DNA of 64,000 bases from Procambarus clarkii (GCF_040958095.1 NC_091172.1:21538961-21602960); one strand, 5' to 3'; shown: positions 50,571 to 64,000, numbered from the stretch's first letter. Numbers and translations: made by a program. The notes: a model not told the origin generated them from the sequence alone.

Positions 50571-51602
50571 ATCGGAAAACCCGACACCATTTACTAATAT
50601 TATATACAATATGCAGATAATATTGTTGCTGTTGTATACACAAGTTAACCTGTAGAAAATGTAGCTTGTAGTAGAATTTTCCATCAATAGAAAACGGGAT
50701 ATCATTGCCACATAGTGCTATAAATTCACCAGCTATTCTGTTGGGAATTATACTTAATACAGTAGTCTTTGGATTTATTACATCATAAAAACATCTCATT
50801 TGAATTAACTTAATTATCAGTATCAAAATAGAGTAAATGTGACCCTTCTATCACTTATTGACATCTGGACAAAGAGAGCCCGGAGCGTCAGCGGTGAGGG
50901 AGGTCAGCCATTGTAAAAGACCAGAGTCGTTGGAGCTAATTTAGCTCCTATAATTATCTCTTGGACAAAGTGTTGTGGAGATCAAATTAGTGCTTCTTCC
51001 ATCATCAACACGCTGTCAACATCTAACAAGGGAAGTGTCTCTCCGAAATCTTATCTAATTCATTTTTAGCCAGTAATGTAAAAGGTAGATAGGATTATTT
51101 CCGGTTAGATCACGAACGAACGACTCAACACAGGTAATTACGCCTTGGTCCTTATCTAATAATATATAAATGTTTCATCTGATATAGCTGTCATATATTA
51201 GCATTCCGGCTTTACAGCTAGTGCCCTTTGACAGGAACAAAAAGAGGAAGCAAGAATTTACGTATATCAGTTACATGGATGTTGGAAGCTAGCCTCATAC
51301 GAGGATTATTTAGTGTCTACTACCTGGTGGACTAAGCCTGCTGTACAATAAGATAAGGCACTTCCTCAATTTATTTACTAATATATGTAGTGTAATACTG
51401 TAGTTTGATTGGCTGCATATATATAAATTTAATATAAACCCCCCCTAATGTGTAAGGATCGATTTGTGAGAATAATTGCAGAAATACAATCCACTAAACA
51501 TCATACATATTGCTATCGAAATATATTAATTAACGTAAATATAAATTCTATATAAATTCATATTAAATTAAAAAATATAAATCTCACAGGTCGGTTCCCA
51601 CA
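50571..51602 (-). mobile_element. ~1 kb unclassified element, copy 2
   Basis: Reverse-orientation match to the element at 13160-16917, without the LINE. On the minus strand it begins TGTGGGAACCGACCTGTGAG (51602 down) and ends GGTGTCGGGTTTTCCGAT. Shared internal landmarks include TTGATTGGCTGCATATATAT, GCAGGCTTAGTCCACCAGGT, CTAGTGCCCTTTGACAGGAA and TTCTGTTGGGAATT. AATGTT occurs at both edges (50565-50570 and 51603-51608), a possible 6-bp target duplication. No ORF is present. Confidence 0.65.
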
Positions 51603-51603
51603 A

Positions 51604-51722
51604 ATGTTGTTGCTTTTGTTGTTGTAGTTGTTTCTGTTGTTGCTTATTATTGTTGTTATTGCTGCTGTTGTTGTTGTGGCTGAGGCCATAAATCATATAG
51701 TACTTGATTCTTAGTGATGTTG
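51604..51722. repeat. GTT-rich flank, right copy
   Basis: See 50399-50565. The two flanks lie in direct orientation on either side of the ~1 kb element. Confidence 0.55.
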
Positions 51723-51728
51723 TTGCTC

Positions 51729-51770
51729 TTATTAGTATTAGTATTAGTATTAGTATTAGTATTAGTATTT
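51729..51770. repeat. (ATTAGT)n microsatellite
   Basis: Six to seven units of TATTAG. Confidence 0.95.
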
Positions 51771-52191
51771 TCAAAATTTCTGCTATAATAATATATTTTG
51801 GTATTGTTGTGTTTCTCGTACTTCGACGTGCGCCTTCACTTTCAGCGCAATTTGTCTGTTTATTCATGTAATACCTGTGTCTATATCACTGCACTTATTG
51901 CGGTGACTGCTTTCTGCTTGTCTGTCTGTATGTACACCGCCGTGTAGCCGTGTACTATGCCGTGTAGGCCTAGTTTGTTCTATTCTCTTATGCTTTCTAA
52001 CCCTCTTATTGGCCTATTCCCTAGACGATTCGACTCTATTACGCCTGTCTGCCATATTGACAGCTAACCAGGACTCTTTAACGATATCAATATATAGTTC
52101 AAATGCTGTATACGTAGGCATTTGTTATTTTGTGCTTGTTTGATAAAAATAGAGAGAGTTGGATAAATAGACAGACAGGAAGTGACAGAGA

Positions 52192-52346
52192 GGCTCCGTA
52201 TCTGGCTGTGGTGATCTTCGATTCGCAGTCATAGGTCTCAGGTTCGATTCCTAGCCGGAACAGAAACAAATTTGCAGAATTTCCTTACCTCATGTTTCTG
52301 TTGATCAAGCAGAAAATAGGTACCTGTGTATTATGTATGTATGTAT
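52192..52346 (+). mobile_element. SINE with SINE-A core
   Basis: The head GGCTCCGTATCTGGCTGTGG ends in B box AGGTTCGATTCCTAG. The core GAACAGAAACAAATTTGCAG, TTCCTTACCTCATG, CTGTTGATCAAGCAG, AAATAGGTACCTGTG is homologous to SINE-A. It ends in a GTAT-repeat region, not the LINE-A tail. Confidence 0.75.
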
Positions 52347-52439
52347 GCATGAATGTATGCGTACCTGTGTAGGCTGTTGTGGGGCTCATCATGGTGAGTG
52401 TCAGTAGTTAGATATACATACGTATATGCCCATAGTCCT

Positions 52440-52620
52440 TGCGCCCAAACGGACAGCTTCCACGGACCCGGGTTCGATTCCAAGCTGAGGCAGAAGCAAA
52501 TGGGAAGAGTTTATCACCTGATGCTCCCGTTCACCTTGAAGTAAGTAGGTTCCTGGAAGTTAGACAGCTGCATCCTGGGAATATGTGTATGTTTGTGGGT
52601 TTGACAGAGTAGTAGGTGCA
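52440..52620 (+). mobile_element. SINE-A-like copy, second in tandem neighbourhood
   Basis: CCCGGGTTCGATTCCAAGC (B box), GAGGCAGAAGCAAATGGGAA, CACCTGATGCTCCCGTTCAC, AAGTAAGTAGGTTCCTGGAA, GTTAGACAGCTGCATCCTGG. The A-box half and 3' tail are diverged or missing. Confidence 0.75.
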
Positions 52621-52813
52621 GTACCTACTACATACTATTCATACCTAGTAGATATGATAGAGGAAAATCGGTCGCGAGTGAGTACATTAGATAAGCAACG
52701 GTAACGAAGGGAGGGTCCAAGAGCCAGCACCCATACCCAGTGCTCACTATTAAGGCAGAGTTCCCTATTTCTTTTATTATTAAAGTCGGCCTCCGATGGG
52801 GAAAATTACACTT

Positions 52814-52814
52814 C

Positions 52815-52863
<49 letters not shown>
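52814..52863. repeat. (AAT)n microsatellite
   Basis: About 16 units of AAT/TAA. Confidence 0.95.
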
Positions 52864-53194
52864 TTTTTTTATATTTAAAAGCAAACTAATTATTTTATGT
52901 TAATATTTCAATTCAATATTGCATTTTATTTTGTATACACTATCGCAGAATCAACCCCCTTTTTATCAGGGGTTTTTTATGCCTCGGAACAAAAATAGAT
53001 AAACAATGTCTCGTCTTCTTAACGACAACTCTTCGCTGCGACTGAAGAGTTATCGTCAAGAAACGTTTGGTTCGGTGTCGGGCGTTGAAGGTCTTCGAAC
53101 CTCTAAAGGGTTGTTAAGGCCACCACAACTGCTTACTGACCAACCATCATGTATACTTTAGTCCTCAACATTGTTCAGAACTAAAGGAAACTCT
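52864..53194. other. no gene recognised
   Basis: AT-rich sequence. ACAACTCTTCGCTGCGAC and GACTGAAGAGTTATCGTC near 53025-53055 form an imperfect hairpin. Confidence 0.45.
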
Positions 53195-53382
53195 TAGTGT
53201 ATTTACACAGAGAAACGGTATAAACCTCTCAGTGTATATACACCGAGAAACGGTATACACCTCTCAGTGTATATACACCGATAAACGGTATACACGTCTC
53301 AGTGTATATACACCGAGGAATGGTATACACCTCTCAGTGTATATACACCGAGGAACGTTATACACCTCTCAGTGTATATATT
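53195..53382. repeat. 35-bp minisatellite, ~5 copies
   Basis: Units of CCTCTCAGTGTATATACACC then GAGAAACGGTATACA, with point differences. Confidence 0.9.
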
Positions 53383-54520
53383 CCTGCGAGTGAATTCGAT
53401 GGTCAAATACCGCGTCACTGAAGGAGTCCGGTTACTAGACAAGGAAAATCGAGCAATATCGGACTAATTACTAAATCGTAAGTGATGGTTCTCGATGGAG
53501 TTGCGTTCAGTGGAGCGGTAATGGAGGCAGATCACCTAAATCTACCGCCTGACGCCGAGGAAATTGGGTTGTTGGCCCATAGTTAAAATTTAACCATCGG
53601 TCAGAGCATCACTGTGCGCAAGAGGCGTTATAATCGTGCACATACGAATGACGGTGCGCAGCGTCCTTACGCATTCCTCCAATAGGACTTGGTACTTATT
53701 GTACGATAACGAATATTTTGACTTTTTGCAGAGACAATAAGAAGTTATTATGATTATTATTATCAACCAGAGACTCACGATGTCCGAATTAACACATTTG
53801 CTCGAATTACAGTTAACTTTACGGGTTAACATTAAGATAAGGAAATATCTATAGTGAATACCGAGGTAAACTGTGGGTGTCTACTGGAGAAAAATGTAAC
53901 TATTTTCCCCGCTAGAAAATCCTCAAGTTCTATTTCGACCGATGAACTCAGGATGAAAAACAAAAGGCTCTCTCCCTATTCTTCACTCTTTCTCTAGCGC
54001 ACTACAGGAAGGGAAAAGCTAGATGTCACGAGAAATGACGTGGATACAGAAACCCACGGATAGAAAATTGACGAGAAAACCATTGAGAAAACAAAACAAA
54101 AACTATGATGTCAATACTGTCTCCTTGACTCCTGTGTGCTAGCAAATATCTCCTGAGAGACCCAGCGTCTCTCAGCACCAACATCTCTAAGCCTCAGCAT
54201 CTATTGCCCCCGGAATCTGCTGTCTTCAGCATCCATTAACCTCAGTTAAAGACCACAACACTTGTTAGTCCCAGCATCGTCATTTGACTCAGCATCTGAT
54301 GGCCCCGGTGTTTTTTTATTACAGTATCTGTTAGCCCCAGCGTTTGAATACCCCTCCACCGCCCTTGCTAAAACAAACAACATCATCAGGCCTAGCACAG
54401 CCTCCCTCGGAGAGATATCCACCCGGCATCCGTATGATAATAACATTTTCATCCCTCTGTATCAGTAATTTCCCTCCGGAAATCAACCGCGGCGTGACGC
54501 TAAAAGGGTTAACTCTCTAG
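53383..54520. other. no gene recognised
   Basis: Mixed sequence. Opposite-strand short frames at 54246-54468 have no domain. A CAGCATC-type short repeat recurs at 54165-54310. Confidence 0.5.
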
Positions 54521-54679
<159 letters not shown>

Positions 54680-54800
54680 AAATATGACCGAAAAAGTAAG
54701 ATTAATAATTCTAACACGAATTTTCTCGATCTTTCTTACGTTTCTTTTCACTGTTGATGGTAATTCAAAGATCAATTCTCCAAAATTCATTTTTATTTCT

Positions 54801-54855
54801 AGTCTGACGCGACACTTGAGCGCGTTTCGTAAAACTTATTACATTTTCAAAGACT
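54801..54855 (-). ncRNA. hammerhead-ribozyme-like fold in PLE-2 (copy 1)
   Basis: Minus strand: stem I AGTCT, core TTGAAAAT, stem II GTAA/TTAC, GAA, stem III ACGCG/CGCGT with loop CTCAAGTGT, cleavage-position C, and stem I closing AGACT. Helix order and the GAA-A and GTC positions fit a hammerhead. The core has C3 to U, G8 to A and one extra base compared with CUGANGA. Hammerheads in PLE terminal repeats are established. Activity of this variant is unproven. Confidence 0.55.
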
Positions 54856-55039
54856 TTAGTTTACAAACACACAACTGAAACTGAATAGAGCTTACACATC
54901 TTCGATTTTATACCTACATTTGGGTGAGGTGGATGAGGTGAAAACAAACTTTCAACAATGGGTATTGAATGGGTATTAAATTCAAACACAAGACAGAACA
55001 CGAAACAATGGGTATTGAATGGAAGTAATTGTAGAAAGC

Positions 55040-55420
55040 CTATTGGTCCATATTTCTTGATGCATCTATATTGGAGCGGAGTCTTGAAGTGGGTAGAATA
55101 TAGTTGTGCATTAATTGGCTGTTGATTGCTGGTGTTGACTTCTTGATGTGTAGTGCCTCGCAGACGTCAAGCCGCCTGCTATCGCTGTATCTATCGATGA
55201 TTTCTGTGTTGTTTGCTAAGATTTCTCTGGTGATGGTTTGGTTGTGGGAAGAGATTATATGTTCCTTAATGGAGCCCTGTTGCTTATGCATCGTTAAACG
55301 CCTGGAAAGAGATGTTGTTGTCTTGCCTATATACTGGGTTTTTTGAGGCTTACAGTCCCCAAGAGGGCATTTGAAGGCATAGACGACGTTGGTCTCTTTT
55401 AAAGCGTTCTGTTTTGTGTC
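55040..55420 (-). pseudogene. PLE-2 GIY-YIG endonuclease domain, copy 1
   Basis: An open minus-strand frame from about 55420 to the stop at 55040. It runs [20 protein letters not shown] (GIY-YIG equivalents VYAF and YIG, with a CPLGDC zinc-type pair as in PLE nucleases), then [27 protein letters not shown], and ends [19 protein letters not shown]. In PLEs this domain nicks target DNA to prime reverse transcription. The domain appears undamaged, but the RT to which it should be fused is absent upstream of about 55425, so it is a truncated element. It is closely related to 61085-61477. Confidence 0.85.
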
Positions 55421-55425
55421 TCCAG

Positions 55426-56911
55426 ACCTTTACCGAGATGCTGAAATTTGCCAGACTTCAGAGAGAAATGGAGAGAGAGAAAAAGATATATGGAGAGAAG
55501 GGGAGATTAAAAAGGGAGAGAATTGTTTCAGAGCCGTCGTTGCGATTCCACTATTATTAATAGTTCTTGGGAACCGCATTTTTATTTCTGCCTCGAAGCG
55601 ACACTTTACTTCATTTTAGTAAATAAAAATACAGTAAGTTTTTGGTCGCAATGCTTTAGTCATTTATTTATTTCTGGCTTATAGTTTTTCCCATCATGCT
55701 CATTACTTCTCTAATATTATTACTCAACAGTCAAGAATATATGTTTATTTTTTTGTTTGGTTTGGTTATGGAAATTTTATTATTTTTATCATATAAAGTT
55801 TTTGTTTTCTGCTTCGACAGTATATACTGACATGTGTTTTAGGCATTAATGTGCAGATATTGACGAATAATGCGTATCGTTTTTATTAACATTATTATTT
55901 ATATAATACATATCTTCGAATGCACAGTTTTATTAACATATCTGAGCCTGGTTTTTTACTAATTTCGGAGCACTAAACTCAAATATCTGATTGGGTTTTG
56001 CCTGTCACGAATCGTTTTTGCTCTTCATAATAACCTATTTTCGGTTTATCGACGTAAAAGTACTTTTTCCACAAACCTCTCAATGCTTATCACTTTATTT
56101 TATTTATTATTCTTATATTAATTTTACTTATTCACTTCGAACAACAACGCCACGAGTCAATTTTGAAATACACAATGTGAAATGTTAATTTCTCAAACAT
56201 TTACTGAGAAATGTCATGCATATGTATTTAAAACAGTCACCTTCTATGCACAGAGTTCAATCATTGTGGTTCATTACAGCCAAAATGATGTGAAGAGGAG
56301 CAAAGATTATTTTCCTGGTAAAACTCAAGGATAACTGGAAAATACAAAATACAAAAATACAAAATACAAAAGAAAATTAGTATGTAGAGCATTTTAAGAA
56401 AACAAAAATACTCGTTGTTAAAAGTGTTAATTATCCCAAAGTATGAAGAATTTTTGCACCATCATGCTCATACATCTGGATTGATAATTACATTATCAAC
56501 ACTGTTGGGCAAACAGATGCAGCTGCCATGCACCCTGGTCGATGCTTATATTATCCACACACCAGCCAAACAGATGCAGCTGCCATCCACATGTAAACTA
56601 TCAAGTCCAATAAATATAGAGGCCTCATCCTCCAGTTCAATAACGCCTCCCTAGGGTAGGGAACTATCAGAAGAAACTGACAAAAGCTTCCTCAAGCATT
56701 ACGTTTCAAGGTTCATCGAAACAACAGGAGACCTTCAAGTGGCCAGCTTTCTTCGGCAGCGCTTCAGCGCGGCCGTCCCGAGCAAAAATCCCAATTAATT
56801 TGTTAAAATATTATTTGCGTTTATTTTTAAAACCAATGAATTTTGTTTCCAATAATGTTAGCTATTAAATACGAAAAATAATAGTAGGAATAATATTATG
56901 CAAGTGTGTTC
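55426..56911. other. no gene recognised, AT-rich
   Basis: GAGAGAGAAAAAG-rich patch at 55470-55520. Otherwise AT-rich with short frames lacking motifs. ACAAAATACAAAAATACAAA-type repeats occur near 56345-56370. Confidence 0.5.
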
Positions 56912-57005
56912 ACCCAGTTGTACTCACCTAGTTGTGCTGAGGGGGGTTGAGCTCTGGCTCTTTGGGCCCGCCTCTCAACCGCCAATCAAGTGGTGTACAC
57001 CTGTG
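56912..57005 (-). mobile_element. LINE-A 3' tail only
   Basis: The minus strand reads CACCACTTGATTGGCGGTTG, GAGAGGCGGGCCCAAAGAGC, CAGAGCTCAACCCCCCTCAG and CACAACTAGGTGAGTACAAC. It stops within the 3' UTR. GGGCCC and AGCCAGAGC favour LINE-A over SINE-A as its source. There is no CA array here. Confidence 0.75.
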
Positions 57006-57268
57006 TACAACTGTGTGTGTGTATCTGTGTGAAATACATTCTGCACAAACAATTGTGTGCAACAAAGGATATATCCGTGCAACATTCCGCACAGATGAAC
57101 ACCTGTTGGCAACACTCGTTAAGTTCTTGACCCACTGAACTAATAAACTGATTGATAACGGCGTCCTTGTCAGAGTGAACTGACACACAGCAACTTTCCT
57201 AACGCTCTGGTGCCTCTCATGGTGACCAACTGTTCCTTGTCTCTTGCTTCCTCTCTGTCCTCCTCCCC

Positions 57269-59789
<2,521 letters not shown>

Positions 59790-60332
59790 AGGTAAATGTA
59801 CACAGCCCCATAAGTGCAATTATGTACTACGTATGACAGTCAAGAATTGTACTTATTGTACTTAGTATTAAATCGTACTGTCTAATATATTGTGAATATT
59901 TGAGTTTACCTAAAAAGCTGAATAGAAAACCAGGACCTAACCTAACTGTCTTAGTTTGTGAAGATAAGCAATTTATTGCATCTTAATTATAACTATTACT
60001 TAACCTATAGCTATATTGATATTACAGTTTTATAAAACAAAACTAAAATATTTCAATAAATTGTAAAGTAACTCAAGATATTTTCAAATTTTGTATAAAA
60101 TCTCTATTGTTAAAAAAAAGCGAAAAAGAAAATCTTAATATTTAAAACTTGTTTATAGCACCTAAACTTTTAAATTTCATCTTAAAATTTCAAGTGTCCT
60201 AACAGAAAACGAGGAGACTTAAATCGGGGGAGGGGGATGGGTAAATGTAACAGCCCCGTAAGTGCAATTATGTACTATGTATAACAGTCGGGAAATGTAC
60301 TTATTACACTTAGTATTAAAACGTAAAGTCAA
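59790..60332. repeat. ~85-bp direct repeat pair, ~450 bp apart
   Basis: GGTAAATGTACACAGCCCCA, AAGTGCAATTATGTACTACG, ACTTATTGTACTTAGTATTA at 59790-59880 recur as GGTAAATGTAACAGCCCCG, AAGTGCAATTATGTACTATG, ACTTATTACACTTAGTATTA at 60240-60332. The sequence between them is AT-rich without an ORF. Confidence 0.75.
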
Positions 60333-60484
60333 TTCGGAGGATGGGTTGCGGTGTAGGTCCTGTTATCTGTTTTTGTTTATCTATGACTCTCATGCTCTTT
60401 ATCTGTATCCTTCTTGTTCTTTGGTTACAGTTATGAAGAAGGTATGAAAAATTGGGTGGGAATGTGTTGGACGTACGGGAAGGG

Positions 60485-60600
60485 TGAGTACTTGGGGTGG
60501 GACAGGAGGGGTATGTTCTGTTGGAGGGACGGAACGGGTGTGTACTTGGGGTGGGACAGGAGATGTGTGTGCTGGAGGGACGGGATGGCTGTGTACTTGG
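60485..60600. repeat. ~57-bp tandem repeat, ~2.5 copies
   Basis: TGTACTTGGGGTGGGACAGG followed by a GGAGGGACGG block, repeated with small changes. Confidence 0.8.
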
Positions 60601-60836
60601 GAGGAAGGGTTTAGAATGTGTTGATCAGACGGAAGGGCGTTTAAGGAGAAACGAGGAAAGTTACTTTTTTAATTGAGGGGAAGACTGAGGTGGGACGTAG
60701 TGAGGTTCTAAAGATGATAAAGACAGCATGGATGTTAGATAGTTACAGAGATGAGGAGGGTGTGTGCAGTCGGATCGATAAGGGTGTTCTGTGAGGCAGA
60801 CGGAAGAGTTGTATGCTGGGTAGGGTGTGTGCAAAG

Positions 60837-60977
<141 letters not shown>

Positions 60978-61084
60978 AAATATGACCGAAAAAGTAAGAT
61001 TAATAATTCTAACACGAATTTTCTCAATCTTTCGTACATTACGCTTCACTGTTGGAGGTAAATCAAAAATCACTTCTACTCATG

Positions 61085-61477
61085 AGAAACTCTCCAGACA
61101 CAAAACAGAACGCTTTAAAAGAGACTAACGTCGTCTATGCCTTCAAATGCCCACTTGGGGACTGTAAGCTCCAAAAAACCCAGTATATAGGCAAGACAAC
61201 AACATCTCTTTCTAGGCGTTTAACGATGCATAAACAACAGGGCTCCATTAAGGAACATATAATCTCTTCCCATAACCAAACCATCGCCAGAGAAATCCTA
61301 GTAAACAACACAGAAATCATCGATAGATACAGCGATAGCAGGCGGCTTGACGTTTGCGAGGCACTACACATCAAGAAGTCAACACCAGCAATCAACAGCC
61401 AATTATTGCACAACTATATTCTACCCACCTCAAGACTCCGCTCCAATATAGAAGCATCAAGAAATATGGACCAATAG
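61085..61477 (+). CDS. PLE-2 GIY-YIG endonuclease domain (element truncated), copy 2
   Basis: About 130 codons ending at a stop at 61475-61477. The frame reads [44 protein letters not shown], then [15 protein letters not shown] and a C-terminal [13 protein letters not shown] and YIG correspond to the GIY and YIG motifs, the Arg in SRRL and the Glu in SIKEHI are candidate catalytic residues, and CPLGDC is the zinc-type pair of PLE nucleases. The preceding codons from an ATG at 61052 come from the inverted terminal segment, so that start is not native. The domain looks intact but lacks its RT partner. Confidence 0.85.
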   Translation, partial: RNSPDTKQNALKETNVVYAFKCPLGDCKLQKTQYIGKTTTSLSRRLTMHKQQGSIKEHIISSHNQTIAREILVNNTEIIDRYSDSRRLDVCEALHIKKSTPAINSQLLHNYILPTSRLRSNIEASRNMDQ

Positions 61478-61698
61478 GCTTTCTACAAACACTTCTATTC
61501 AATACCCATTGTTTCTGTTCTGTCTTGTGTTGATACTTTTAATACCCTATTAATATCCCCTAGTGTTCTGTCTTGTGTTAATGCCACATCACCCTTCCCA
61601 CCTCACTCAAATGTAATGCCACATCATCCTTCCCACCTCACTCAAATGTAGATATAAAATCAGGGAAACGCAAGTTCTAATCAGTTGTGTATTTGTGA

Positions 61699-61751
61699 AG
61701 TCTTTGAAAATGTAATAAGTTTTACGAAACGCGCCCGTGTCGCGTCAGACT
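61699..61751 (+). ncRNA. hammerhead-ribozyme-like fold in PLE-2 (copy 2)
   Basis: Stem I AGTCT (61699-61703) with AGACT (61747-61751). Core TTGAAAAT (61704-61711). Stem II GTAA (61712-61715) with TTAC (61722-61725). GAA at 61726-61728. Stem III ACGCG (61729-61733) with CGCGT (61741-61745), loop CCCGTGT. C at the cleavage position, 61746. Same strand as the endonuclease frame. The stem III loop differs from copy 1 while the stem is preserved. It would act in processing the element transcript, if active. Confidence 0.55.
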
Positions 61752-61912
61752 AGAAATAAAAATGAATTTTGGAGAAGTGATTTTTGATTTACCTCCAACA
61801 GTGAAGCGTAATGTACGAAAGATTGAGAAAATTCGTGTTAGAATTATTAATCTTACTTTTTCGGTCATATTTAATAATATATGTCTACAGGAAAGACTGC
61901 TACCAAAATATA

Positions 61913-61916
<4 letters not shown>

Positions 61917-61999
<83 letters not shown>
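61917..61999. repeat. (TA)n microsatellite
   Basis: Pure TA array just beyond the PLE-2 copy. Confidence 0.97.
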
Positions 62000-62003
<4 letters not shown>

Positions 62004-63871
62004 GTTTTTGTTTTTATTTCCCTGTTTGTTTATCTTTAAACTGCATATCAACTAATTATATATTGCAGTAAAAAAAATTAACACTCTCAAATAAAGTAAT
62101 TATTATCCGTGATCATTATTAACTTGACAAGAACTTTATAAACAAATACCTTTATCAAAGTTTTAAATAAAATGCAATATTTTTGGACGTTTCATTTAAC
62201 TTTCGTAAAATAGCATCACTTGTAAAGTGTCTTGGATATGTTTTCCAGCCCTTTACAAGTTTTACAAGCAAACATTTAACAGAGACAGGTTATTTTAAAT
62301 TCACATGTTAATTCAGTGTCTGATATTTTTTTGTCTTGGAAAGGAAAAAATTAATATTTTATATTAATTATCTTACGCGCCCTGGCTTCCTTACATACCT
62401 CTGAGTGCACTTATACTTCTCTTATTCTGTGTCTCTGTTATATGATTATCTTCGCTTATGTCTGTCTTTCCTATTATTATTTATTACAATTATTGTTACT
62501 TTATTTGAATTAGATATGATTATTATAGTTTTATTTTTTTTATCACTATCATTATTATATTATTGTTATCAATATTATTTTTATTTGCTTTTTGTATATT
62601 TTCATTATTTTATCACCTATATTCTAATGTTTAGTTTTCTTATTCTTCACCATCAAATATTTGCCTCTTCTTACATACGTAAGGATTTACTTCTTCCTTT
62701 CCTTCTCTTTCTCTCTTGCTACGCGGGAATCCATTCAGTAATGAAACAGAAAGTCATAAGCTTCACAAAGGAGCGATGTTGGCTGCCAGTCTCTCATCTC
62801 CAGAGGCGCGTTTGATTCCATTTTCAGCCAGAGCAAGCAGGATTGGATCGTCCGCGGCGTCCAAAGAGACGATCTAAGGGCTCTCCTTCGATGCTCAAAG
62901 GGTTCCCACGACTCAAAAACTGCACAAAGTTTAGCTTCTTATAGCTCTCGTTGTCACAAGAGTTATTTTGTTATGTGTTTTTTTGTAGGTTATCTCGATA
63001 GTTTAAGGGCGCTTGAGGAATTTTTATTGTTTTGTGACTTAAAAGTTATCTTGATTTCTTTTGACTTCGATAATGGTAAATTGAAGTGATTTTTTAATTT
63101 TTGTTGTTGTTGAATTTTAGGAGGTTGCTGATTATTTGTTGTTGTTGTTTCATTAGGAATAGCTGTATTATTCAATACAAATTTATCTCCCTAGTATTGT
63201 TTCTTTTTTTTTTGCGTGGAATTTATTTGAGAAATTTAAATATTTTGTCTGAAATTATTCATTTATGTTATAATTATCATTATTCATTAATAAAATTTTC
63301 ATTATTCATTAATAATATTGGGTTCTTCCTCAAGTGCTTCTTCATTATTTAAGACTTTTAAGGAGTTATTTATCTGTTACATTATATTTTGTTTCTATGA
63401 TGAATTCATGATAAAATAAATGTCTTATGAAGGACATTCTAGTTTGTTTACCATTTTCGCCATGTTTCATAAGTTGAAAATCGTGCGTTAAACGTCGATA
63501 TTTGAATCACTGAAAGATATAATTTCCATATTTGAAACTCAAGTCGAAAAACAAAATGAAATTCAAATTACTTATGACTGAAATATATGGATAAAGAGCC
63601 CTAGAAGCTCCGATAATTCACAAAGGAATATCTGAATATGAAACTGACGACAGTGTACATCTTTTAGTCCAACCGACTCCGTGTTCATAACAATTTTCTC
63701 AATATTGAATAGTCAGGAGGATAATATTTGCTCGTATTCCTTCCGCTGAAAGTTGGTATCGACAGGTGAGTCATTTGTGATATGCGAGTTTTCTATTATC
63801 TAAGAAAATTATGAATCAATTTGCATAATGGGAACGCTTCTGGCTCCACCCAGGGCGCCTCCACCAAAGTA
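62000..63871. other. no gene recognised, very AT-rich
   Basis: Long AT-rich sequence. The 136-codon frame at 62405-62815 is a hydrophobic Leu/Phe/Ile/Tyr stretch expected from T-rich DNA, without a start context or domain. A TTGTTGTTG patch lies near 63100-63150. Confidence 0.5.
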
Positions 63872-64000
63872 CTGAGGCAGAAACAAATGGGCAAAGTTTC
63901 TTTCACCCTGAATGCCCCTGTTACCTAGCAGTAAATAGGTACCTGGGAGTTAGTAAGCTGTCACGGGCTGCTTTCTGGGGTGTGTGTGTGTGTGTGGTGT
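63872..64000 (+). mobile_element. SINE-A, truncated by window end
   Basis: GAGGCAGAAACAAATGGGCA, AAGTTTCTTTCACCCTGAAT, CTAGCAGTAAATAGGTACCT, GTCACGGGCTGCTTTC, then GT-rich sequence. The tRNA-like head is missing or replaced upstream; the tail lies beyond the window. Confidence 0.85.

Noticed and set aside
62405-62815. 136-codon hydrophobic frame resembling a membrane protein
   Set aside because: Expected from T-rich DNA (Phe, Leu, Ile and Tyr codons); no other evidence.

Overview
This window looks like intergenic DNA from a repeat-rich arthropod, most likely a decapod crustacean. I infer this from the LINE and SINE families, the abundant (CT)n, (CA)n and (TA)n arrays and TTAGG-type motifs, and from memory of similar repeats in crayfish-like genomes; no marker gene proves it. 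I find no credible host protein-coding gene and no intact host RNA gene. Nearly all long open frames are translations of tandem repeats or pieces of retroelements.

Layout: 1-5.2 kb holds minisatellites and CT/CA arrays around a LINE-A 3' end and SINE-A pieces. 5.8-9.9 kb is a cluster of foldback elements bounding a 2.5 kb 20-bp VNTR. 10.8-12.3 kb has a full SINE-A copy and two LINE remnants. 13.0-18.9 kb is a 19-bp minisatellite split by a ~1 kb non-autonomous element, which is itself split by an I-type LINE with an 835-codon RT/RNase H frame. 19.7-28.2 kb holds a candidate solo LTR, a palindromic MITE in (TA)n, two 18-bp VNTRs, and a Penelope-like (PLE) reverse transcriptase with an N-terminal VNTR fusion. 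28.8-38.2 kb is a mosaic of SINE-A, SINE-B, LINE-A, an RNase H LINE fragment and a candidate solo LTR. 40.5-41.0 kb is a 500-N gap. 41.5-42.8 kb is another 18-bp VNTR. 44.8-45.2 kb is an inverted pair of a tRNA-like repeat between (TA)n arrays. 50.5-51.6 kb is the second copy of the ~1 kb element. 54.7-55.4 and 61.0-61.9 kb are two copies of a PLE 3' end encoding a GIY-YIG endonuclease.

How the parts work together: LINE-A and SINE-A share a ~70 bp 3' tail that runs into (CA)n, so LINE-A probably mobilises SINE-A and both may seed CA microsatellites. The PLE 3' ends carry a hammerhead-ribozyme-like fold with unusual core changes repeated in an otherwise unrelated PLE-like repeat at 28.1 kb. 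Inverted-repeat elements sit repeatedly inside (TA)n arrays. These are the most interesting signals; I saw no novel multi-gene system.
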